Of a stretch of 64,000 nucleotides of DNA, positions 17,623-25,500 are shown in pieces. Positions within the stretch are counted from its first letter, which is position 1, and every line of letters starts with the position of its first letter. Under the pieces are notes generated by a model. It had not been told where the DNA came from, did no database searches, and saw only the letters and a program-made list of their open reading frames with translations. The position numbers and the translations under genes are program-made. The stretch comes from Pseudoalteromonas sp. OOF1S-7 (GTDB taxonomy: Bacteria; Pseudomonadota; Gammaproteobacteria; Enterobacterales; Alteromonadaceae): the NCBI RefSeq assembly GCF_022347765.1, contig NZ_JAKRFZ010000020.1, positions 26,651 to 90,650 on the forward strand, given 5' to 3'.

Positions 17623-18059
17623 TGTTTTGTTGTGTTTCATTCATGTAAAACTTTAACTTTTTCACAACGTTGCCACCCTTGACCTGTAGGGTTATTTTCC
17701 CTACAGCCACCGACCTGTGCATGCTATCCTTTTCCTGACCACCCACAATTTGGGTTTTTCCAGTCTCCAAATTTGATTGCGGAAGTTTCTAGCTTTTTAT
17801 CCACATTTTCTGGTGAATCCGGACCGTGCAACCATTCGATGTCTTTACTTATTTGACTTCTTCCTTTTTTGTCGACATCGTGAGCTACTTTACACATAAC
17901 TGGAGTTCCTTGACAAAGGTCATTTTCATTACATTCAACTAATAATTTAGGTTTATAACGTAACAAATCATAAATATATCCACCAATAATTGAAGCGATT
18001 ACACCCCATATAAGAATGCCAATCAGGTGTGATCTAAAAAAAGTTGAATCAATCTTCAT
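17555..18059 (-). pseudogene. frameshifted orphan cassette gene (single-pass membrane protein)
   Basis: The first frame (17724-18059, 111 residues) begins MKIDSTFFRSHLIGILIW, with one N-terminal membrane helix. It continues as a cysteine-containing extracytoplasmic domain (VECNENDLCQGTPVMC) and stops just after NPNCGWSGKG. In the next frame the translation continues sensibly (DSMHRSVAVGKITLQVKGG then NVVKKLKFYMNETQQ) down to 17555. Removing one base from the A4 run (plus-strand T4 at 17730-17733) joins them into one protein of about 167 residues whose tail runs into the attC-like site. A real frameshift, a sequencing error in the homopolymer or programmed shifting are all possible. No family recognised. 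Confidence 0.5.
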
Positions 18060-18079
18060 TACTCAAATTTCCCAATGCA

Positions 18080-18197
18080 ACATAACACCTTGCTCACCGG
18101 CACATACTGCGGAGAGCGTTTTTGTGTAAAATGGAGCGCAGCGACAACACAAAAACGAGCGTAGCAGTATGTGTCCGCGTGCAGCAATTTGCTAGGT
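18080..18197 (-). repeat. attC site
   Basis: The best attC of the array, 118 bases. On the minus strand ACCTAGC (18191-18197) lies three bases after the GIY-YIG stop codon and GTTATGT (18080-18086) before the next gene. GGACACATACTGC pairs with GCAGTATGTGCC, and an inner CGTTTTTGTGT/ACACAAAAACG pair extends the folded arm. Confidence 0.75.
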
Positions 18198-18199
18198 GC

Positions 18200-19030
18200 T
18201 TAGTTTTCATTTAAACCAAAAGCCCGAGAGCCGAGCTTGTTTTTATAGAAGTTTTCATATTCGACAACTTCTTTCTGTGTAAGAGACTTTGGCAAAGTAC
18301 GCAATATTGAAAATCTGAACTCACGATGCATATCATTACCGTTGCCACAGATTTGCTTTAACAGCTTATTACCGCAATGGCCAGTTATTGCGTAATTTTG
18401 CCACCTGCCATAGATGCCTTGCGAGCCACATGCGGAGCCAACGTATTGCGCCCCTGTACTAGGCTGCAATATTAAATATATGCCTGCTACATTTGACAAC
18501 GCAGACTGCCATTCTCGGTTTGCCTCTGGATGATTGAAAATACGGCTTAGCTCATCAAAATTTAGAACAAAATCGAGATAACCAGGGAATGGCCTCGCAT
18601 AGCCGGCGGGCAAAATTTCGACAACTTCTTTTTCCGTAATCCATTGGTGCCAAGACCTTGTAGATTGCCCCCAGTCTATAACTACTCTTTCTTCTAAATC
18701 CTCAAACCCACTGACTTTTTCAAGTTGGTAAAACCAACTATCTGGATCTTCAGGCATTGTGTAATTATTGGGAAGGCATATTTCCCGAATACGACAACGC
18801 TTGCCTACTTTGTAGACTCCATACAACCTTGCCTTACTGTAGGGCAACCCAATAAATGAAACCATGTATTCACAATCTAAAATTGGTCTAGATTGGCATG
18901 CTTGATATGTTTCAAGTTGACCTGTAGTCATCAACTCATAAAGATCATAGCGTTGATCTTGATGGCGAACGAGCTTGATTTTTTTGCTCGTATCCATGCC
19001 TCTTAATTTTAGTAGTTCTACGATATTCAT
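18200..19030 (-). CDS. GIY-YIG nuclease-like domain protein
   Basis: 276 residues. The C-terminal 100 residues have the GIY-YIG arrangement: NVAGIYLILQPS, then QYVGSACG, GIYGRWQNY with the conserved Arg, and VVEYENFYKNKLGSRAFGLN with the metal-binding Glu and final Asn. The N-terminal 170 residues (RPILDCEYMVSFIGLPYSK, YGVYKVGKRCRI) are not recognised and might recognise a substrate or partner. Related small proteins with this domain order occur in mobile islands. It is a single cassette gene bounded by a short attC-like site upstream and a canonical one downstream. Nuclease activity is inference from the motif. Confidence 0.75.
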   Translation of the reverse strand: MNIVELLKLRGMDTSKKIKLVRHQDQRYDLYELMTTGQLETYQACQSRPILDCEYMVSFIGLPYSKARLYGVYKVGKRCRIREICLPNNYTMPEDPDSWFYQLEKVSGFEDLEERVVIDWGQSTRSWHQWITEKEVVEILPAGYARPFPGYLDFVLNFDELSRIFNHPEANREWQSALSNVAGIYLILQPSTGAQYVGSACGSQGIYGRWQNYAITGHCGNKLLKQICGNGNDMHREFRFSILRTLPKSLTQKEVVEYENFYKNKLGSRAFGLNEN

Positions 19031-19044
19031 GATGAGCTATGCGA

Positions 19045-19088
19045 GCACCTAACGCTTGCGTCCTTTGGTTTAGGCACTTGTTAGGTGC
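19045..19088 (-). repeat. very short attC-like site
   Basis: On the minus strand GCACCTAAC (19080-19088) and GTTAGGTGC (19045-19053) are perfect complements. Both match the attC core boxes and lie between the repeat-protein stop codon and the GIY-YIG start. Only 26 bases separate them, less than in known attC sites (about 57 or more in total). Confidence 0.5.
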
Positions 19089-19089
19089 T

Positions 19090-19419
19090 TTATGCACATA
19101 CCCATGTACCATTAGGGTTTTGTTTAGCTCCTGAGTATTCTCCGCCAACAACCCACGTACCATTTGGATTTTGTTTAGCACCTGAGTATGCGCCACCACA
19201 GACCCAAGTACCATTCGGATTTTGTTTAGCACCTGAATATGCACCACCAACAACCCAAGTACCATTCGGATTTTGTTTAGCGCCTGAATATGCACCACCA
19301 ACAACCCAAGTACCATTCGGATTTTGCTTAGCACCTGAATATGCACCACCAACAACCCAAGTACCGTCTGGGTTTTGCTTTGCTCCAGAATATCCTTTGT
19401 ATTTCACTACATCTGACAT
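19090..19419 (-). CDS. small protein made of six 17-residue tandem repeats
   Basis: 109 residues: a 6-residue leader (MSDVVK), six consecutive 17-residue units with consensus GGAYSGAKQNPNGTWVV, and a final Ala. The unit is rich in Gly, Asn and Pro with one invariant Trp and Lys each; the first unit has YKG and NPD instead of GGA and NPN, and two units end in VC. There is no signal peptide or membrane segment. A beta-hairpin-type or solenoid structure is plausible. The strand choice rests on the minus-strand start with AAGGAG upstream, agreement with array direction, and the attC-like site directly after the stop. No known family recognised. Confidence 0.7.
   Translation of the reverse strand: MSDVVKYKGYSGAKQNPDGTWVVGGAYSGAKQNPNGTWVVGGAYSGAKQNPNGTWVVGGAYSGAKQNPNGTWVCGGAYSGAKQNPNGTWVVGGEYSGAKQNPNGTWVCA
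19096..19401 (-). repeat. 51-bp tandem repeat, six copies, coding
   Basis: Six in-frame 51-base units encode the 17-residue repeats. The inner units are nearly identical at DNA level (the plus strand repeats CAAGTACCATTCGGATTTTG), which points to recent expansion or homogenisation. The outermost unit at each end has diverged more. Confidence 0.9.
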
Positions 19420-19442
19420 GTTGACTCCTTAATTTGAAAATC

Positions 19443-19449
19443 ACTTAAC
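19443..19449 (-). other. possible first recombination core site of the array
   Basis: GTTAAGT on the minus strand fits GTTRRRY and lies 24 bases before the start of the first cassette gene. No attC-like partner box is visible upstream, so it could be the core of an attI-like or degraded site. A seven-base match is weak evidence by itself. Confidence 0.25.
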
Positions 19450-19545
19450 AGTGTATTAGCGTGAATACCGGTTAAACCCCGCTCCCAGAGCCTCACCAAC
19501 CCACCACTAAAAGTATTTATTCATAATAAGAAAAATAACCTACCA

Positions 19546-19620
19546 CCAAGTCTCCCACTGCTCAAGCCAAATTGGCTTTGTTGAAACCGAGCCTTGTTCA
19601 TAGCGAGACTTGGGGTCTCG
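19546..19620. other. structured intergenic segment
   Basis: CCAAGTCTC (19546-19554) pairs with GAGACTTGG (19605-19613). Inside is the near-palindrome AAGCCAAATTGGCTT (19564-19578), and CGAGAC/GTCTCG (19604-19620) offers an alternative hairpin. This could be a small RNA, a mobile-element end or a regulatory structure; nothing identifies it. Confidence 0.35.
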
Positions 19621-19813
19621 TTATGTAAATCTACTAACCTTTTGAATCTATTCAACTTAAATCATAACTTCACTTATACGAGACCTTCAGGCGCGGAGAA
19701 AACGAGAAATTTGACATGGAAGCCGACGGTATTCACTTACACCTGAATAAATACACAGTACTTAATATTAAAGGTGCTCTTTACCATTTGGAATAGTGAT
19801 CTGGTTAGGTTTA

Positions 19814-20190
19814 TCCCGGCTCGGACGCGCCAGAAGTGATAGCGGGGTCTGCTAGGTTCATCATTATCACGGTACTGATGCGTTGTATTTAGGTGGACCC
19901 CGACCGCAAGCGTCCGGGATGACAGTGGGCCTGTTCGATTCATCAGTACCACGGCGCAGCTACGTTGTATTTAAGTAGCTCCCGGCTCGCAAGCGTCCGG
20001 GATGACAGTGGAGTCTGTTAGGTACGTCAATATCACGGCGCTGCTACGTTGTATTTAAGTAGACCCCGGCTCGCAAGCGTCCGGGAAGACATCCGGATCT
20101 GTTAGGTTCACCGATACCACGACACTACTGCGTGGTATTTAAGTCAATCCCGGCGCGCAAGCATCCGGGATGACTACGGGGCCCATTCAG
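19814..20190. repeat. intergenic tandem repeat, period about 84 bp, 4.5 copies
   Basis: Units begin at about 19814, 19898, 19980, 20064 and 20148 (the last partial). Each has CCCGG-CTCGCAAGCGTCCGGG-type inverted halves, then GATGACAGTGG, CTGTTAGGT, TATCACGG and GTTGTATTTAAGTAG. Copies differ by scattered substitutions. It lies between the cassette array and the sphingomyelinase gene, just after that gene's stop codon, so it may be part of its 3' untranslated region. Confidence 0.85.
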
Positions 20191-20204
20191 CAAGTGAGCG
20201 ACAC

Positions 20205-21206
20205 TTATCTAAACTCAAAGTTAACCTGTACCGGGTAGTGATCAGATAGCTCGTTGTAGTAGCCGTTGTGATAATAGCGGCCGCTGCTTAGGTTCCAGTT
20301 GCCGCGCAGGTAGCTCCAGTACCAGTTTTGCTGTGCTTTGGGATAACGTACTTTCATGCTGGGTGTGTTGCTTGGCTGTTTATGGTCGCGGTGCCAGAAA
20401 ACGTAATCGAGTGTGTCGTTGTAATCCAGGCTGTAGTCAAAGTAGTAGGCGTTAGCTTTGGTGAACCAGTTGTATTTTGCCGGAAATGAGCCTATCTGCG
20501 GCGTCTCGAAGTTCAGCACTGCGCGTGATGTTGCAAGCATATCGGCCACTTCATCTTGCTTACTCCATTCTACGTTCATATCGCCACCAATAATAACCGG
20601 CTCGCTGGCAGGAATATTTTCGGTGCTAATAAACGACTGAATCTCACTCAGCTGGCCCATGCGCACACGGTGCTCCTGAGCGGTGTCGCCGTCGTGAGTT
20701 GCCTGCAAGTGCGTGCCTACCAGGTGATAACGTTGATTGTCTTTTTCAATTTCTACGTAAGCAAACCCTTTGTTTGACAGATAGTCCCAGCTGCCGTTCA
20801 GGCTGTTTTCAAACACATGAGCCTTTTGTGTGATGATTGGGTATTTAGACAAAATAACCACGCCACCACGGATCACAAAAGGACTGTTCGAACAGTTGCC
20901 CGTTAGTTTGTCCCAGCCGCTGCCACTACAGTCCTGACCAACGTTAGGTGTCTGATGAGGGTAAATTGCCGAAAGCGCATCCAGCGCCTGCTCGGCATCG
21001 CTGTTAAAGGCTTCACTGATCAGGATCACATCCGGGCGGTCGCTCATAGACGCCAGCACCGAGGGCAAACGTTCAGCCCGGTTCTCCTGATCCCAATCCT
21101 GTACGTTAAGTTGCATAATATTGTATGCCATCACTTTCAGCGAATCGGCCATACTGTGGGTGCTCATCAGCATTAGTGCACAAAGCAGCGCGTGCTTAGC
21201 TTTCAT
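20205..21206 (-). CDS. secreted sphingomyelin phosphodiesterase (neutral sphingomyelinase C-like)
   Basis: 333 residues from the ATG at 21206, chosen because GGAGA lies just before it and the signal peptide then starts cleanly (MKAKHALLCALMLMSTHSMA). The mature protein is an endonuclease/exonuclease/phosphatase-fold enzyme: LKVMAYNIMQLN, ILISEAFN (metal-binding Glu), GGVVILSKYPI, LVGTHLQATH (catalytic His), IIGGDMNVEW (Asp/Asn), and LSDHYPVQVNF (final Asp-His). The insertion WYWSYLRGNWNLSSGRYY near the end is aromatic and matches the membrane-binding hairpin of bacterial sphingomyelinases. It cleaves sphingomyelin to ceramide and phosphocholine and is typically hemolytic. It is transcribed away from the Fur-box gene. 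Confidence 0.9.
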   Translation of the reverse strand: MKAKHALLCALMLMSTHSMADSLKVMAYNIMQLNVQDWDQENRAERLPSVLASMSDRPDVILISEAFNSDAEQALDALSAIYPHQTPNVGQDCSGSGWDKLTGNCSNSPFVIRGGVVILSKYPIITQKAHVFENSLNGSWDYLSNKGFAYVEIEKDNQRYHLVGTHLQATHDGDTAQEHRVRMGQLSEIQSFISTENIPASEPVIIGGDMNVEWSKQDEVADMLATSRAVLNFETPQIGSFPAKYNWFTKANAYYFDYSLDYNDTLDYVFWHRDHKQPSNTPSMKVRYPKAQQNWYWSYLRGNWNLSSGRYYHNGYYNELSDHYPVQVNFEFR

Positions 21207-21557
21207 TTTACGTCTCCGAAATCTCATTGTTATTTTTGTGTTGTTAATAATTTTTTACACCTGAGCTCTGCACGGCATTACCTGTGAGTAAAAAATTTCG
21301 CAGCACACATTAGTCACAAAAAGTGACACTCAGATTTCTACAAACCGTTATTTTTATTAAACTTTAATTGTATTGGCATGACGTTTTTAAGGCTTTTTAA
21401 TGATCACAGGATAAAACCCCGAAGCCAGACAAGAGGTAGATTAGCTTTACACTAAAACCACGGTTAACTTTGCATTTACGCAAGCGCTTGGATTGATCCT
21501 CACAGAAAAAAACAATACAATAATGATTCTCATTTGCATAAAAGGAAACATTACAAA
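21207..21557. other. divergent promoter region
   Basis: This 350-base gap separates the sphingomyelinase gene from the exported-protein gene. It must contain both promoters. The Fur-box-like site at its right side is the only operator I can identify. Confidence 0.5.
21519..21537 (+). promoter_or_regulatory. Fur-box-like operator
   Basis: AATAATGATTCTCATTTGC matches 14 of 19 positions of the Fur consensus, including the central TGAT...TCAT halves. It lies about 20 bases before the start at 21558, close to where a promoter -10 or leader would be, so iron-dependent repression of that gene is likely. Confidence 0.6.
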
Positions 21558-22454
21558 ATGAAAATACTCTCTGTCCTGCTGCTTTTGCTGTGCTCACTGC
21601 CGGCTTTTGCAAAAAAGCCCATCCGTGTTGTTGATGTTGGTGTGATGGGGCTCGCCTCGCACGATTTGTTCCAGTGGAATACCCAGGCCCGCGAAAATGA
21701 AGAAAACGGTCGTTTTGACCTGAGTACGATTTTTGACTACGCCGACGGCACCCGAATTCATCAGGGCGGTAACCCTAAAAACTCATCAAATGCAGCGGTG
21801 TATTCAATCACTCAGAATCTGGTGAGCTTCTATGCGGGTAAAAAAGCCGCGTTGTTGATGTCCAGAACAGTTACTGAAGAGCAGGCTCACATCATCGCGC
21901 GCCAGCAAACGGTTGCCTTCTTTATGGGTATGGTCAAAGAGTCTTACGAGCGCTTTACCAATGCCAGATTCCCAGACTATGCGCTGGCGCAACATGTAAC
22001 GGACGATGAGCAAGGCGTTATGCGCGCACTGCATGACATCCTGCCTGGCAAAATCTACGTGAACCGTAACCTGACGCGCGAAGTGTTTGAAGTCACTGAC
22101 TTCAGACTGGCCATGACTCAGCTGTCACCAACTGAAATGATGAAGCCAGTGAAGTTTTACGACGGTAAATACGATGAAGAATACCTGCATGTCGTCGTCC
22201 CTGGCTTCCCGGATCCAACCATCATCAACCTGCAAGCCATTGACCAAAGCTTTATTGCAGAGCAAACGAATTATAACCTCGACGACATGCTCGCCGAACT
22301 ACAATTCTATGGCCAGTTTCCCTTCTTCGGCAACCTGGTGCACTTCACCAGCTTCGGTTACCACCTGGAAAACCTGTTTGCCAAAGGCATTTGTAACAAG
22401 TACGTCGATGGTAGCCCAAATACCTGGAATACCGTTGCGGTAGAGTGTTATTGA
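21558..22454 (+). CDS. exported protein of unknown function, probably iron-regulated
   Basis: 298 residues from ATG 21558 (AAGGAAA upstream; an earlier ATG at 21534 would overlap the operator). A Sec signal peptide (MKILSVLLLLLCSLPAFA) precedes a soluble domain with many aromatics and histidines: MGLASHDLFQWNTQA, YADGTRIHQGGNPK, SRTVTEEQAHIIARQQ, FGNLVHFTSFGYHLENLF, and a C-terminal CNKYVDGSP...VECY with two cysteines that could pair. No family recognised. The Fur-box-like site and periplasmic or secreted location suggest a role in iron or heme acquisition or in virulence-like secretion next to the sphingomyelinase. This role is inference. A strong terminator follows. Confidence 0.6.
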   Translation: MKILSVLLLLLCSLPAFAKKPIRVVDVGVMGLASHDLFQWNTQARENEENGRFDLSTIFDYADGTRIHQGGNPKNSSNAAVYSITQNLVSFYAGKKAALLMSRTVTEEQAHIIARQQTVAFFMGMVKESYERFTNARFPDYALAQHVTDDEQGVMRALHDILPGKIYVNRNLTREVFEVTDFRLAMTQLSPTEMMKPVKFYDGKYDEEYLHVVVPGFPDPTIINLQAIDQSFIAEQTNYNLDDMLAELQFYGQFPFFGNLVHFTSFGYHLENLFAKGICNKYVDGSPNTWNTVAVECY

Positions 22455-22482
22455 TCCACTTGATTGATATGCTGCTAAATGG

Positions 22483-22516
22483 CGCACTTGTTCTTTAGAG
22501 GGCAAGTGCGTTTTTT
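22483..22516 (+). terminator. rho-independent terminator
   Basis: CGCACTTG (22483-22490) pairs with CAAGTGCG (22503-22510), followed by six T residues. It ends the exported-protein transcript. Confidence 0.85.
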
Positions 22517-22594
22517 GTAACTAACGACGGCATAAGAAAGTGGATTGCTATTTATGGAATAATTTACATCTTAGTCTAATCAAAGTATTCAATG

Positions 22595-25500
22595 CTAAAC
22601 TTTTTCACCATCTTTTGTTACCAATTCAAATTTAAGGCATGGTGTATTCTCAGTAAAAGTAACCTTCATCCAATATTTAAAGGTCAACTTACCAACAGTA
22701 TCACTACCGTTATTCAGTTTGAAATCCACATCGACATATTGGTCATCAGCTATCTTACGAAAGCATACTTTGTGAAATAGCTCTTTACTAGTAAGCAAGC
22801 TATAACCAACATCACTATAGTTTAATGAATAGACCTCACAATTGCCAACATGGCAAATATACTCATTGTCAAAACCATCTTGGCGGCTAATATTGTGTCT
22901 GTCTGCGATTTCTAGCTCATAAGATGATTTTCGTAACATGCTTTTTAATTCTCGATCCCCGACAAACAGCACCGGACACGCCATTGACTTTGAAGTTCTT
23001 TGAATATCTGAAAGGAGGCAATCTTTATCAGTATAGTAGTATGATGCAAATTTTGGATATTCGAGTAACGACATTAATATGTTTTCTTTAAGGTTATTTG
23101 AAACACAGTCAAGCATCCAGGTTTCTTCATTAATCGGCCGATTCGTATCAATTCCTAGGGCAACTCGTTCTTTTGCATAGTCCGAGATATTCACATCAAA
23201 AGAAAAATTGTCGTCAAGATCAACTCCCAGTTCAATATGCTCAAAAAGCACTAGAGGGAACTCAGGCTCGTTTTTATCACTTAAGATGGCCGAGCTAGCT
23301 ACACCAAAACTCGCAAGCCTCTCAGTGTCTATCTCAGCATCCACAACAAGCTGACTCTGAACATTACTAATGCTCGTAATGATACCTTCTACTGATTCAA
23401 TAAAGTTGGCCTTTAAAGTTTCTAAACTATCAGGATCGACCAGAAGATAATCGCAATCCTCATTGGCAATTTTTATCCAATCATTAAGATCTGATATGAG
23501 TGCCTTCTGATCCATATGTCTGAAATACCCTGAGAATATGGCTTCGTTCCAATCGTTTGGTAGTTTCCATATTGATTTCGACATGGAAATAGCAATCTCG
23601 ACATAGGCTCTTTTCATACTTTGTGGACTACTTGCTCCCCACCCTGTATAAATACGCCCAGAAACTCGTCTTTCTTTGTAAATGCGACCAAAGGACTCTA
23701 ATATTGTTGATATCCAAGTTCCATAGGTATGCTGTCCATAATCACGATGTCGAATGTATGCACCCAACAAATTACCTGCATTGGAAATAACATAGGGACG
23801 CTGCACTCCCGAGCTTGATGGGTGGATACGTGCTCCTGACAATAGAGCGTTAACATATTTAGCCAAAAGATCAGGTTGCTCATTGCCTGGTTTCAAGAGC
23901 ATGTAGCAAGCTGTAATGACTCTTAAATCGACATGAGCATTTTTAAAAGAGAGAGCAGACGCAGCACTATAATCATAATCGTCTCCTCTGAGGATTAACT
24001 GCCAAATGTCACTAGTCGGTTCCAATGCCAGGAAATAATGATTAATCAGCACGGAGTGCCAACCGAACTCTGCATTCCAATGCTCATCATGCGACAGCTT
24101 ATCAAGCCAATTCAGAAGCATATCAACGCCCCAACCAGCAGCCTCAAAGTTACCGAACCGAAGAGCAGAAATTGCCGTTGACGCTGTAAACTCCAAATGC
24201 GTGATATAAGCTGGATATGACTTATTGAAATCCCAAGTTCGCCTTGAAATTGGTTCGATGTACATTATCCAACTTTCCCAGGCACCAACAAAATCATAGA
24301 GAATATCCTCGTACTTGCTAGCTATCCTTAAATCACTCGACTCAGAGTTATACGAACGCCATTCGACCAGCATATACCACATATAGTAGCTGCCCTGTAT
24401 AAGCGATCTCATTTCTTGTTCGATTAAAGCATCTCGACTCGAAAATATGCGCTTATGAAAGTACAGCATGTCTGTATAAAAACGTGAATTATCTGGAATT
24501 CGCTCAACAGTCTCTTGTGCTAGACGGTAATACTCCCCCATAAGTTCATCAAGGTAACTTCTACTCAAGAAGCCACTAGCTGGTAATACTAGCCAGTTAT
24601 CCAAGTTTCCCTCTCCGTTTTTAAACGAAAGGGCTTCTGCAAGCTCGGTGTGCCAAAGAGCTAAGCTTTCAAGAGCGTCCGAGAATTCTCTGGCATCACC
24701 ATCTCTAATGGCGTCATTTGCGGGACCAATAACAGCATTTAGGACAGATGATAAACCGATACCTACTCTAGGAAATTCCTTTTCGAAGGAGAAAGACAAT
24801 TTTATTAGAGCTTTTACTAACGGATTAATTTTAAAGCCATCATATAGAGCTAATATCATGGTGTCGCCAGTTACACTCCCTCGCATAGGTTGCACCACTA
24901 ACTTCGCTCCCTTTATTTTTTTTAATTTCAAGATATTCAATTGAACTCGAATAGCAGAGTTCAGAAGCCACAGTCTGACATCTTTTAAAGATCTTTCCCG
25001 TTTCACCTTTCGGGTTATATCTTTATATCCATCGTTAAAATAACTATATGAAAGAACTTCCATAACATTTTCGTCTGGGTTATCTATCAGCTTGTTGCAG
25101 ACAGAGTTTTCTATAAGTACACCTTTAATTCGGTTGCGAACATCAAGCTCACATGCTTCATGAAGGGAATACCGAAAAATGATCGCCTCACGAGAAGACT
25201 CATCCAGCATTCGGAATGTTTTGACAAAAAACCAAGCGGTCAATAGTAAATTTGACGAGAACCACAACGCTGAGGTAAGACAGATAGCTACATATGCATG
25301 CTCACTTATTGTCGATCTAAGGAAGTAACCAAAAACAATAAATACTGACAATGTAAGGCCACTTAAGCCCGCAAACATAAACCCGGAGTATTTTTGGTAC
25401 AAAGGAAAAATTACCTTTTTGGCTGACTTATTCTGAAAAAGAACACTTATAAGACCAACAACTAACGGGTAGACGACCCCTATAATAGTTAATTGACCTC

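Larger units (their letters stand above)
11908..19449 (-). mobile_element. integron-type gene cassette array without integrase (CALIN-like)
   Basis: From 19.45 to 11.9 kb, small unrelated genes all read on the minus strand. Each is followed, often within three bases of its stop codon, by an imperfect palindrome. These begin with an RYYYAAC- or RYYYAGC-like box and end with a GTTRRRY-like box, with variable stem-forming DNA between. The clearest are 18080-18197, 15308-15405 and 14708-14808. Gene content (GNAT twice, GFA, FRG, GIY-YIG, DUF4365, orphans) is typical of cassettes. No tyrosine recombinase of the IntI type is present on either side in this window. The limits are inferred: the first core-like GTTAAGT is at 19443-19449, and the last cassette end was not resolved. 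Confidence 0.65.

Noticed and set aside
19085..19432. Plus-strand frame of 115 codons across the repeat cassette
   Set aside because: It is the antisense reading of the 51-base repeats. It lacks a good ribosome site, runs against the array direction and would start inside the attC-like site.
19814..20190. CRISPR array
   Set aside because: The whole 84-base unit repeats, including what would be spacers; there are no unique spacers and no cas genes.
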